DNA from: Flavobacterium johnsoniae
GTDB taxonomy: Bacteria > Bacteroidota > Bacteroidia > Flavobacteriales > Flavobacteriaceae
Direction of reading: 5' to 3'
Assembly: GCF_030388325.1 (NCBI RefSeq)
Contig: NZ_CP103794.1
Coordinates: forward strand, 3,968,001-4,032,000
Length of the DNA: 64,000 nt
The first letter of the stretch is position 1. Each line of letters begins with the position of its first letter. The position numbers were made by a program, and so were the translations under genes. The notes under the pieces are model-generated. The model searched no databases. It was given only the letters and a program-made list of their open reading frames with translations, and had not been told where the DNA came from. Positions 10,501 through 20,657 of the stretch are shown here, piece by piece.

Positions 10501-11474
10501 GAACCGGAATTGGATTATCATTATCTCATTCGCTTGCAGAACTTCACTCGGGAACTTTAAAGTTGGATACTGCCGAAAAACAATACAATAGTTTTGTTTT
10601 GGTCTTGCCTATTCATCAAGAAAAACATTTTGACTTTTATCAAAACGATGAAAAACAAAAACGCAAAAACAAAGAAGAAGAATTAATTGATGAAATGGCA
10701 AATACCAAAACTACAATTCTGGTTGTAGAAGATAATGTTGATTTACTTGAATTTATTGCTAATGATTTAGAAGAAACTTATCACGTTTTAAGAGCAAAAA
10801 ATGCGCATGAAGCTTACGATTTTATAGAAAACAATACAATACAGTTAATTGTGAGCGATGTAATGATGCCTGAAATTAGTGGTTTTGAACTTTGTAGAAA
10901 AATTAAAACTGATTTACAGTCCAGTCATATTCCTGTAATTTTGCTTACCGCGAAAGACAATCTGAATTCTAAAATTGAAGGACTTGAAGTTGGCGCTGAT
11001 GCTTATATCAGTAAACCTTTTTCTATGGAGTATCTAAAAGCGCAGGTCGAAAACTTGATTGAAAACCGAAGAAACTTAATGGACTTTTACTCGAGTTCTC
11101 CTCTTTCTCATTTAAAAAGTGTGGCACATAGTCAGATCGATGAAACTTTCATTAAAAAATTGGATGAAATTATCAATGAAAATTTATCGAATACGGAATT
11201 AAGCGTAGAAATTTTGGCCGAAAAAATGGCTATGAGCCGTTCTACTTTTTATAGAAAAATAAAAGAAATAACCAATTTGAATCCGAACGAACTTATCAAT
11301 ATTGCGCGATTAAAAAAAGCGGCAGAATTGCTTAGTATTGGTCAGCACAAAGTATATGAAATTGCTGAAATAGTAGGTTATAATTCGCAAACAACATTTG
11401 GACGTAATTTTCAGAAACAATTTAAAATGACGCCTACAGAATATGCGCAAATAAATGATAGCGGTACAAAGTAA
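7509..11474 (+). CDS. Hybrid two-component system sensor/AraC regulator (HTCS)
   Basis: A 1321-residue one-protein signalling system. After a signal peptide come about 14 beta-propeller repeats (roughly 25-650, recurrent NLWIGT / GIWIGT motifs), a Y_Y_Y domain (about 690-760) and one membrane helix (about 768-788). The cytoplasmic part has HisKA with the H-box HEIRTP (His827), HATPase_c (N-box near 930, GTGIGL near 997), a receiver domain with phospho-acceptor Asp1117 in SDVMMP, and a C-terminal AraC-type HTH (about 1215-1318). The G1 box reads SDGIRIP instead of DNGxGIP. The start is GTG, chosen because it directly precedes the signal peptide. It is divergent from susC and probably senses the oligosaccharide imported by PUL 1. 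Confidence 0.93.
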   Translation: MKNKLSVVLFLLVSCLTNAQNYYFRHYQVENGLSNNSVLTSLQDKKGFMWFGTKDGLNRFDGYAFKLFQNDPNDPKTLGSNFIQCLHQLNNTIWVGTDNGLFKYDQNDESFELLETTINKSIQAIEDDKQNNLWYIANGILYKYSLQTKENFTYEPQKNFNAITLTKDAQGSIWFATYNNLFKYDKKNNSFVKFEITAPFTNGLPFIINIIKSYTSNEILIGTQNHGALVFNLKDGSIKRLFVYSEKSLYIRNFIKNGNDELWMSSENGVHIYNLKNKSYAVLRKSYNNPYSLSDNAVHSLTIDNEGGIWIGTYFGGVNYFPKQYTSFKKYFHVVGENSISGNVIREIHKDDYNNLWIGTEDGGLNKLSPNTENFQNFKSDGSSQSISYNNIHAILPIKDKLWIGTFEHGLDVMDIKTSRVVKHYSTGQNGGLKSNFIYKLYQTKSKDLLALSALGIQKFDAQKDQFIEFSPYPEGYFFTSFLEDKSGNLWAGTYRDGLFCYNPKTKQKVFYKNDRKNNNSLSSNAINYIFQDSKNNIWIATENGLNLFDVKTNAFKRFTKKDFLPSNLIFTILEDSKNNLWISTSKGLVEFNVKANKMTVYTKANGLLNDQFNYSSGFKSNNGTMYFGSVYGLISFNPDTFQKDKSKTPILITGLKINNIEVDVNKNDSPLSQSITLTDKLELKNNQSSFSIEFGSLNYNSSDMTQYWYKMEGISDEWIPLGKKHQVFFTELPSGKYTFKVKSYNSNKLYNDETATLEIRILPPFYASTLAYILYFALGFALVYYALRYYHQYIQQKNDQKIKYLNNQKEKEIYNAKIEFFTNIAHEIRTPLTLIKSPLDKVLKKAKQMPEIYGDLSIMEKNTSRLLHLVSQLLDFRKTETEEVKLTFVKVNINELMQNTYVRFSQVIKEKNIDIELNLSSETIYAYVDEEALKKIAGNVLNNAIKYCRKTIIVNLEKDDAYFKIAIKSDGIRIPENLKNKIFEPFFRAPETINITGTGIGLSLSHSLAELHSGTLKLDTAEKQYNSFVLVLPIHQEKHFDFYQNDEKQKRKNKEEELIDEMANTKTTILVVEDNVDLLEFIANDLEETYHVLRAKNAHEAYDFIENNTIQLIVSDVMMPEISGFELCRKIKTDLQSSHIPVILLTAKDNLNSKIEGLEVGADAYISKPFSMEYLKAQVENLIENRRNLMDFYSSSPLSHLKSVAHSQIDETFIKKLDEIINENLSNTELSVEILAEKMAMSRSTFYRKIKEITNLNPNELINIARLKKAAELLSIGQHKVYEIAEIVGYNSQTTFGRNFQKQFKMTPTEYAQINDSGTK

Positions 11475-11500
11475 AAAAGAATTATAGCAAAATATAATTG

Positions 11501-12034
11501 CTACACTTTTAAAACCTGGATAACATTTTTTTCTAGAAAATCTACCAATTCCTGCATTTTTCTAAATTCGCAGTTTTTGGTAGATATTGAAATAATGTAT
11601 GCATTTTGCTCTTTTAAGTAAAGAAATAAAGAATCTTTAGTTAGAATTACTTTATCAATTTTAGACCATTTATGCGTCAGCTCTATAAAAGGCGAGCAAA
11701 TACAAATATCTGTGTAGTTAAAAACTAGTTTATATTGTCTTTGAAATTTATCAAACTTTAATAGTCGCTTTATTATTCTATAAATCATTTTAGAAATAAA
11801 ATCAACCGTTAACATCTGAATGATTACTATTAAAATGATAAATATTAAACTTTTTATCAACCATTCTGCTTGAGAATCTGTATTAATAAAATCTAAAATG
11901 ACGTAAAGGCTAAATACGACAGAAAAAGTGCAAAAGACAATATTATGAAGCAAATTTTCAATATACATCTTATTCAGTTTTTTTATTTCAGAATTCTTTA
12001 GTTGGAATTCTAATAAAAAAGCAACTTTACTCAT
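11501..12034 (-). CDS. YcxB-like two-helix membrane protein
   Basis: A 177-residue protein with two predicted membrane helices (about residues 30-50 and 61-82) followed by a cytoplasmic domain. The C-terminal part (HKWSKIDKVILTKDSLFLYL, then AYIISIS) resembles the YcxB-like domain, whose function is unknown. It is convergent with the hybrid regulator gene, with 26 bases between the stop codons. A weak TAGCAA/TTGCTA stem overlaps its own stop codon and might serve both genes as a terminator. The assignment rests on pattern similarity, so the family is moderately likely and a role cannot be given. Confidence 0.65.
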   Translation of the reverse strand: MSKVAFLLEFQLKNSEIKKLNKMYIENLLHNIVFCTFSVVFSLYVILDFINTDSQAEWLIKSLIFIILIVIIQMLTVDFISKMIYRIIKRLLKFDKFQRQYKLVFNYTDICICSPFIELTHKWSKIDKVILTKDSLFLYLKEQNAYIISISTKNCEFRKMQELVDFLEKNVIQVLKV

Positions 12035-12772
12035 AAATTTTATTGTTTGGAAATTCTATTTTCTGCACAAAAATATTATAGAATAAATTCTTTCTTTGGA
12101 TGCATAAGATTTTAAAATATCAAAATAAGACTTTTTAACTTCGGAAAAGTACCATAAAATCAAAAGGCCTCAAAAAAGGATAAAACGTATTATTTTTCAT
12201 AAAAAATTATATTTAAAAAAATACCTTACAAAGGCATAATTATAGCACTATAAGCTAAAAACGTAATTTATATTTAGTTTATTTTCAAATAATTAACAAA
12301 AAATATTTTTTAAGATTAAGCTGTAAATTATATATATATATTTGATGCAGATTTATAATTTATCAGAATATTTCTTATCATAAAATATAGTCTAAATACA
12401 GTTTTTTAAAGAAAAAAGAATAAACTATTTTGTATATATTAAAAACAAAAACTACCTCAGATACGGCCAGATTTTACCCAAATTTTTTTCTAGAATATTT
12501 CATAAAAGAAATTACAAAAAAAACAATTTCGTATCATTTCTGTTGCCAAATTTTACCAATCGAATTACCGACATTAAAAAAGTGAAATCTAATTAATGAA
12601 TATAAAATAAACCATTTTTTTATACGGATAATTCGTGAATAGCTTCTAAAATTATAACCACCATAGAAGTATTATTCATTTAAAAAAACTACCACCTTAA
12701 CCAAAACAATTGAAAATCAGAAATTTATTAAAAAAATTTTCTTAACTTTATTATCAAACACATCATTTTCAA
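12035..12772. other. 738-base AT-rich intergenic region, no gene seen
   Basis: Very AT-rich divergent spacer between the YcxB-like gene and the AraC pair. Stops are frequent in all frames. TAACTTTA at 12743-12750 is one base off the -7 pattern for the plus-strand AraC gene, but no TTG lies at the right distance. No RNA gene or long inverted repeat was recognised. Confidence 0.5.
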
Positions 12773-13753
12773 TTGAAAACAATCGAACATTATTACAGCG
12801 CAGATTTAAATTGGGTTGAAAATTTTGCGGCCCAGCTAGGAGGAAAAGTTGAAGGCAATTTCATTACTGCTTCTGAAGATATTCAGACAGGAATACGCTA
12901 TTTTTTAGAATGCCAAGAAGGAATCATTGCTTATTATATTGATGTTGAATACAAAAAGAACCTTCATCTTATCCAAAAAAATATTGATAAAGATTTTATT
13001 GGTTATTACTACAATCTTACAGACGGAGAAGCCACAGTTTCAACACATAATTTCATTTATAATGTAAGCCGCTGGCAATATAATTTATCCGTAATAGACG
13101 GAACTTTAGATTCAGAATACAACGTTAAAAGAGGAAGTAAAACTTTTGCTTTACTAATATTTATAAAAAAAGGAATAATTGAATCTTACATTAGAGAACA
13201 TAATATAAATCTGCCTGATGTAAAACAATTGATTGATCCTACGAAAAATACTGTTATACGCTTTGACAGAATGAGCAACGAGAGTTTTCATTTACTGCAC
13301 GATCTTCGAAAATTAAAAGTCGGAGGTCCTGTATTTGATTTAAATTTAGTTGGCACCGTTCATCTTTTAATTTCAAATTATCTTAAAAAGATTTCGAAAA
13401 ATCGTATTATAATGCAAACGGTTAACCAGCAGGATTTAAATACAATTATTTCAATTCAAATTTATATGATTGAGAACATTATGCATCATTTTCCTAGTAT
13501 TAAGTCATTATCAGAAAAGGCGAATATGTCTGAATCAAAATTCAAAAATCTTTTTCTCAAGATTACCGGAAATACACCAAACGTTTTCTTTATGGAAAAC
13601 AAACTACTGCGTGCCAAGGAGATGCTGCAAGAGAAGCAACTAACAATTTCTGAAATATCCGACAAGCTTAATTTTACAAATAATTCTTATTTCGCTTCAA
13701 AATTTAAAGAACACTTTGGAATGTCTCCCAAAACATTTGTAAAAGAATTATAA
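12773..13753 (+). CDS. AraC-family transcriptional regulator, first of a tandem pair
   Basis: A 326-residue regulator with a C-terminal AraC-type DNA-binding domain of two HTH motifs (about 225-326; SIKSLSEKANMSESKFKNLF and ISEISDKLNFTNNSYFASKF). The N-terminal 210 residues form a ligand or dimerisation domain that I do not recognise. The start is TTG at 12773. It is supported by the next gene, whose protein begins with a matching pattern (MKKIFHYYS against MKTIEHYYS, each followed by a Trp and FA.Q). The stop is 34 bases before that gene, so the two are probably co-transcribed. The targets are unknown; the convergent katG is only a neighbour. Confidence 0.85.
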   Translation: MKTIEHYYSADLNWVENFAAQLGGKVEGNFITASEDIQTGIRYFLECQEGIIAYYIDVEYKKNLHLIQKNIDKDFIGYYYNLTDGEATVSTHNFIYNVSRWQYNLSVIDGTLDSEYNVKRGSKTFALLIFIKKGIIESYIREHNINLPDVKQLIDPTKNTVIRFDRMSNESFHLLHDLRKLKVGGPVFDLNLVGTVHLLISNYLKKISKNRIIMQTVNQQDLNTIISIQIYMIENIMHHFPSIKSLSEKANMSESKFKNLFLKITGNTPNVFFMENKLLRAKEMLQEKQLTISEISDKLNFTNNSYFASKFKEHFGMSPKTFVKEL

Positions 13754-13787
13754 AAAAGGTTATTAAATATTCCTAAAACCATTTATC

Positions 13788-14780
13788 ATGAAAAAGATAT
13801 TTCATTACTACAGTTTAGATACTGAATGGTTATATAAGTTTGCAGAACAAGTTGACAGCAAAGTAGTAGATAATTCTACGATAGTTTTTCCAAAAGAAAT
13901 TGGCAAAGGACATTGCTATTTTACACAAATAACAACTGGAGTTTCTGTTTTTTTTATTGATATTAACTTAGAAAATCCCATAAAGATATGCAGGCAATCG
14001 TCTGAAAATGAATTGTATATTTTTCATTACGATTTAAGCGAACATGTTAATTTAATTAAAATCAATAATAAAGATTATGAAATTGGCTCTTATGACAAAC
14101 TTGATCTGGCTATTATTGACAATCAAATTGAAAGTTCTTATAAACCGGCTCTAAATGAGCGAACATTTGCATTGCGCATACTTGTTGATAAAAAACTGTT
14201 AACTGATTTTATAAATAAATTTAAAAAGAAAGAATATAAAAGTCCGCCAAAAGGAGAATCTGAAAAACAGGTTTTTTATCACTATGGCAACATCGATAGT
14301 AATAGCGCCTTACTTATTCAATCTCTTAAAACAGTTTCTATTTATGACTTATCATTTGAATCTTTTCTAAAAGGGATTTCACTCAAATTGTTAGGTAATT
14401 TTTTTAATCGTTTTTACGAAGTTGAAAATAAAAGCAAATTAACTGATATTGAAAGTAATGCTCTAAACAAAACTCGTGATTATTTATTAGATAACATACA
14501 TGGACCATTTCCTTCGCTAATTTTTTTGGCGGCAATGGCAGGAATGTCTGAAACAAGATATAAAGCAAAATTCAAGGAATGTTTCAATATTACACCAAAA
14601 AACTTTTTTATTGAACAAAAAATGATACGTGCAAAAGAACTTCTGCAAAGTGGAAAATATAATTCTCTAACTGAAATAGTTTATGAACTAAACTACACAA
14701 AATTAAGTTACTTTACCTCAAAATACTTCGAACTTTTTAATAGAAGACCTATTGATGATTTTATAAAAAACAGAACATAA
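13788..14780 (+). CDS. AraC-family transcriptional regulator, second of a tandem pair
   Basis: A 330-residue paralogue of the preceding regulator, with the same unrecognised N-terminal domain and a C-terminal AraC HTH region (about 228-328; SLIFLAAMAGMSETRYKAKF, then TEIVYELNYTKLSYFTSKYF). By eye the two proteins are clearly related along their whole length but far from identical, so this is an old duplication. The start is ATG. A strong bidirectional hairpin follows 35 bases after the stop, separating it from the convergent katG. The inducer and targets cannot be read from the sequence. Confidence 0.85.
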   Translation: MKKIFHYYSLDTEWLYKFAEQVDSKVVDNSTIVFPKEIGKGHCYFTQITTGVSVFFIDINLENPIKICRQSSENELYIFHYDLSEHVNLIKINNKDYEIGSYDKLDLAIIDNQIESSYKPALNERTFALRILVDKKLLTDFINKFKKKEYKSPPKGESEKQVFYHYGNIDSNSALLIQSLKTVSIYDLSFESFLKGISLKLLGNFFNRFYEVENKSKLTDIESNALNKTRDYLLDNIHGPFPSLIFLAAMAGMSETRYKAKFKECFNITPKNFFIEQKMIRAKELLQSGKYNSLTEIVYELNYTKLSYFTSKYFELFNRRPIDDFIKNRT

Positions 14781-14814
14781 ATCAATTTTCTTTAGATAAA
14801 TTTAAACATAAAAA

Positions 14815-14837
14815 AAGACGCCTAAATTAGGCGTCTT
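14815..14837. terminator. Bidirectional terminator between araC pair and katG
   Basis: A perfect AAGACGCC/GGCGTCTT stem of 8 bases with a 7-base AT loop lies between convergent genes, with A-rich and T-rich flanks on both sides. It can end transcription from either direction. Confidence 0.85.
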
Positions 14838-14859
14838 AAAATGATATTTTTTAGTGAGA

Positions 14860-17482
<2,623 letters not shown>

Positions 17483-20272
17483 TTATTTCAAAGGATTCCC
17501 GTCTTTGTCTAAAGAACCCGATTTGATGATAATCATTTTATCCAGTTTCACATATTTTTTAATGGCATCGTTTACCTGCTGCAAAGTTGCTTTTTGGATA
17601 TCATTCGGATATTGTTCAATGTAATTTGGTTCCAATCCTCTTTCGATAAAATTCAGAATCGTTCTCGCCATTCCGTTTGTGGTTGACATTCCGACTTTAA
17701 AGCTTCCGATAAGATTGGTTTTCTTGTTTTCCAATTCCGATGCCGTAATTCCTTCTTTTACCCATTTGTCAACTTGAACCATAGTTGCATCAAGCCCTTT
17801 CTGGAAAAGATTTGGATTAAATGAAGCATTTACAAACCAATAGCCTCCAGTTTCAATATTTCCTCCCAAACCGGAAGAAATGTTATAAGTAAGTCCGTCA
17901 TTATCACGAACAGTCTGCATTAAACGGCCTGCAAATCCAGCGCCTAAAGTATAATTTCCGATGTAGAACGGAATATAATCGGCATCGGCTCTTTTTAAAC
18001 CTGTAAATTGTCCAATATATAATTCTGCGCTTGGCTTTTCTGGAATTGTAACCACTTCCGTTTTTGAATCTGATTTTGAAGCTTCCTCAAATTTCAGTTT
18101 TTCCGTAACGCCGCCATTCCAGTTTTTGAATGATTTTTTTAGGGAAGCATTTAAATTGGCACCGTCCGTATCTCCCACAATTACCAGACGCATAGAAGCC
18201 GTTCCGAAATATTTTTTATGGAAAGCCTTCACTTCTTCCAAAGTCGCTTTTTTGATGTTTTCGATATTGTCTTCAACGCTTAAGCTGTAATTTGGATTTG
18301 TTTTCGGATAAATCGCCTGAGACAAAGCGATATCGCCTCTTTCGCCAGGATCGTTCAGGCTCTGCTGCGTGTTTCCTATAAATTGCTGTTTTAAATTTTC
18401 GAATTCTTTAGCATCAAATAATGGATTTTTCAATTCTTCAGCCAATAAAGCAATTACCTGATCCAAATCTTTTTTCAGGCATTTGAATCCGATGTTGATT
18501 TTGAAAGTGGAAGCGTTTACATTTAAATTAACGCCCAGTTTCTGAAGCTTTTCTGAGAACTTGAATTTGTCATTAAGCGTTGTTCCTTTTGAAAGCATTG
18601 AAGCCGTTAAAGCAGGAATAATGTCATTTTTAGTTTCGCTTGCATAATTTCCTAATGAAATGCTCGCTGCAACAGTCACAAAATCTTTTGCCGAAGTTTT
18701 CACGGAAACCACATCAATTCCTGAAACTTTTTCTCTTTTAAAAGCCGATGCCGATTTTTCAATTGCAGTATCATCAAAAGCTGTTTCTGGATTATTTTTT
18801 CCTTCTAAAGAAATAGCTGCCGGACTTTCTTCATGCGAATGATCATTTTCTGGATGTCTGTAGTAAAACGGACCGTTTTCTTCGATAAAATTATTTGCTT
18901 TGGCTGTGTCTTTATTTTGAGGACTAGACTGTTTCGGAATAAAATATCCTGTTGTGCTCTGGTCTTCAACCAGATATTTATTGGCTACACGCAGAACATC
19001 GGCTGGAGTTACTTTTTTCAAACGGTCAACTCCTGTAATATAATCTGTCCAATCGCCCGCAGCAATCGCTTCGTTTAATGCCGATGCAATTACTCCGGAA
19101 CCATCGCGAGCCAAAATCGTTTGGGCGCTGATTTTTGCCACAACGCGGTTTACCTCATCTTGGGTTACGCCTTCTTTTTGGATTTTCGCCACAACTTCGC
19201 TGATTTTCGCATCAATATCTTCGTGTTTTGAAGTCGTCGGAAATCCAACCCCGATTGTAAATAATCCAACTTCTTTAAAGTCTGTTGCACTTGCGTATGA
19301 ATAAATTCCTAAACGGGTGTCAACAAAAGTTTTGTTCAGAATTGCAGAAGGTCCATTTCCGATAATTTGAGCTAGAATTCCTAAAGCAGGAAGATCTTCG
19401 TGCAACGCTCCAGGAATTTTATACGCTTTGTTTATAACACCAAGTTCTCCAGGTTTTCTAACTGTAATTTTACGCGGACCATATTGCTGAGGCTCTTCCG
19501 TGTAAGGCTGCGGCATTGCGTGCGGTGCTTTGGTGATTTTTCCGAAATACTTTTCGATCAGTTCAAAAACGTTCTCTTTTCTGAAATCTCCGATAATGGT
19601 CAGCGTTGCGTTATCTGGCCAATAATAGGTATTGTAGAAATTCTTCAAAACCTCAATCGGCGCTTTTTCGATATCAGATTTCCACCCAATTGTAGAATGG
19701 TGATATGGATGAGCAATATAAGCCGAAGCCCAGATTTCTTTATCCAACAGACTATTCGGATTATTTTCGCCACGTTCAAATTCGTTGCGGACTACCGTCA
19801 TTTCTGCTTCTTTATCTTCTTTAGTTAAAAGAGAATTTCTCATTCTGTCGGCTTCAATCTGGATTGCCAATTCGATTTTATCGCTCGGAAGCGTTTCAAA
19901 ATAATTGGTTCTATCATACCAGGTTGTGGCATTCAGTTGCGCTCCGGTATTCTGAAGAACGTCCGTAATTGTATTTCCATTTTTTTTGTTGAAAGTTGGA
20001 GTTCCCTTAAACATCAAATGTTCCAAAAGATGCGTCGATCCCGTGTTTCCCAATACTTCATGTTTAGAACCCACGCGATATACAATCTGCACCGTTGCAA
20101 CAGGAGAAGCATTGTCCTGCAGAAGCAGAACGCTCATTCCGTTTGGCTGGTACAGATATTCTTCGATTCCGCCCAGTTCTTTGATTTTCTTAAAATTAAC
20201 CGATTTGTTCTGCGCTGAAATTAGGGTGCAGAATGCAAGCGAGCAGTAACCCAAAAAGATGTATTTTTTCAT
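17483..20272 (-). CDS. M16-family (pitrilysin-like) zinc peptidase, two-repeat form
   Basis: A 929-residue exported metallopeptidase with a Sec signal peptide ending near LISAQ (residue 21). The N-terminal M16 unit holds the inverted zinc motif HLLEH (81-85; His81, Glu84, His85) with the distant ligand probably Glu164 in VVRNEFERG. A second, catalytically empty M16 half spans about 520-925, so the protein can form the closed clamp known for this family, which degrades peptides held in its chamber. It follows the DsbD/thioredoxin group on the same strand but beyond a terminator. It probably works in the periplasm on peptides or small proteins. Confidence 0.93.
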   Translation of the reverse strand: MKKYIFLGYCSLAFCTLISAQNKSVNFKKIKELGGIEEYLYQPNGMSVLLLQDNASPVATVQIVYRVGSKHEVLGNTGSTHLLEHLMFKGTPTFNKKNGNTITDVLQNTGAQLNATTWYDRTNYFETLPSDKIELAIQIEADRMRNSLLTKEDKEAEMTVVRNEFERGENNPNSLLDKEIWASAYIAHPYHHSTIGWKSDIEKAPIEVLKNFYNTYYWPDNATLTIIGDFRKENVFELIEKYFGKITKAPHAMPQPYTEEPQQYGPRKITVRKPGELGVINKAYKIPGALHEDLPALGILAQIIGNGPSAILNKTFVDTRLGIYSYASATDFKEVGLFTIGVGFPTTSKHEDIDAKISEVVAKIQKEGVTQDEVNRVVAKISAQTILARDGSGVIASALNEAIAAGDWTDYITGVDRLKKVTPADVLRVANKYLVEDQSTTGYFIPKQSSPQNKDTAKANNFIEENGPFYYRHPENDHSHEESPAAISLEGKNNPETAFDDTAIEKSASAFKREKVSGIDVVSVKTSAKDFVTVAASISLGNYASETKNDIIPALTASMLSKGTTLNDKFKFSEKLQKLGVNLNVNASTFKINIGFKCLKKDLDQVIALLAEELKNPLFDAKEFENLKQQFIGNTQQSLNDPGERGDIALSQAIYPKTNPNYSLSVEDNIENIKKATLEEVKAFHKKYFGTASMRLVIVGDTDGANLNASLKKSFKNWNGGVTEKLKFEEASKSDSKTEVVTIPEKPSAELYIGQFTGLKRADADYIPFYIGNYTLGAGFAGRLMQTVRDNDGLTYNISSGLGGNIETGGYWFVNASFNPNLFQKGLDATMVQVDKWVKEGITASELENKKTNLIGSFKVGMSTTNGMARTILNFIERGLEPNYIEQYPNDIQKATLQQVNDAIKKYVKLDKMIIIKSGSLDKDGNPLK

Positions 20273-20365
20273 GTTTTATAATTAAGATTATTTTTAGTTT
20301 GCAGTCGCAATTTACGGTTTTCAGTTTTCACTCAGACCGAAAAATGAAATTTAAACTAGAACAAT

Positions 20366-20503
20366 TTAGTTTATTTCCTTAAAATATGCTTTTACTAACA
20401 ATGATGATTCTTTGGAAATCATGACCGAGAATTCTCGATTGCTGATTTTTTTAAATTCTAATTTTTCACGCCAGTATTTCTTAAATAATTTCAATGGTTT
20501 CAT
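20366..20503 (-). CDS. Possible 45-residue basic small protein
   Basis: An ATG-started ORF of 45 codons (begins MKPLKLFKKYW, ends VKAYFKEIN) in the 385-base gap between the M16 gene and dsbD. It is rich in Lys and Arg, has no signal peptide and matches no family I recognise. It is in the same orientation as both neighbours, after the dsbD terminator and about 90 bases before the M16 start, so it could be the first gene of the M16 transcript. Its length is near what chance allows, so this is a weak call. Confidence 0.3.
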   Translation of the reverse strand: MKPLKLFKKYWREKLEFKKISNREFSVMISKESSLLVKAYFKEIN

Positions 20504-20562
20504 AATGTCTCAGAATTTATAGTTTTTTATCCAAAGCTTTTCAAGAGTTTTAAATCAGAGTT

Positions 20563-20586
20563 AAAAGAGCTGTTTTCACAGCTCTC
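20563..20586 (-). terminator. Terminator after dsbD
   Basis: A perfect AGAGCTGT/ACAGCTCT stem (20566-20573 and 20578-20585) with a 4-base loop is followed on the minus strand by TTTAA. It closes the thioredoxin-dsbD unit about 70 bases after the dsbD stop. Confidence 0.7.
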
Positions 20587-20657
20587 CTATTTGGTTTTTC
20601 TGTTAAATTACTTTTTGCTCACTAATTCAAAATAAAAATTGAAACATAGAAAAACCG

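Noticed and set aside
11485..11503. Terminator between the hybrid regulator and the YcxB-like gene
   Set aside because: The stem has only 6 bases and overlaps the stop codon of the minus-strand gene, so it is too weak to list as a feature.
19400..19828. 142-residue plus-strand ORF inside the M16 gene
   Set aside because: It is a shadow of the minus-strand peptidase frame, which has clear catalytic motifs.
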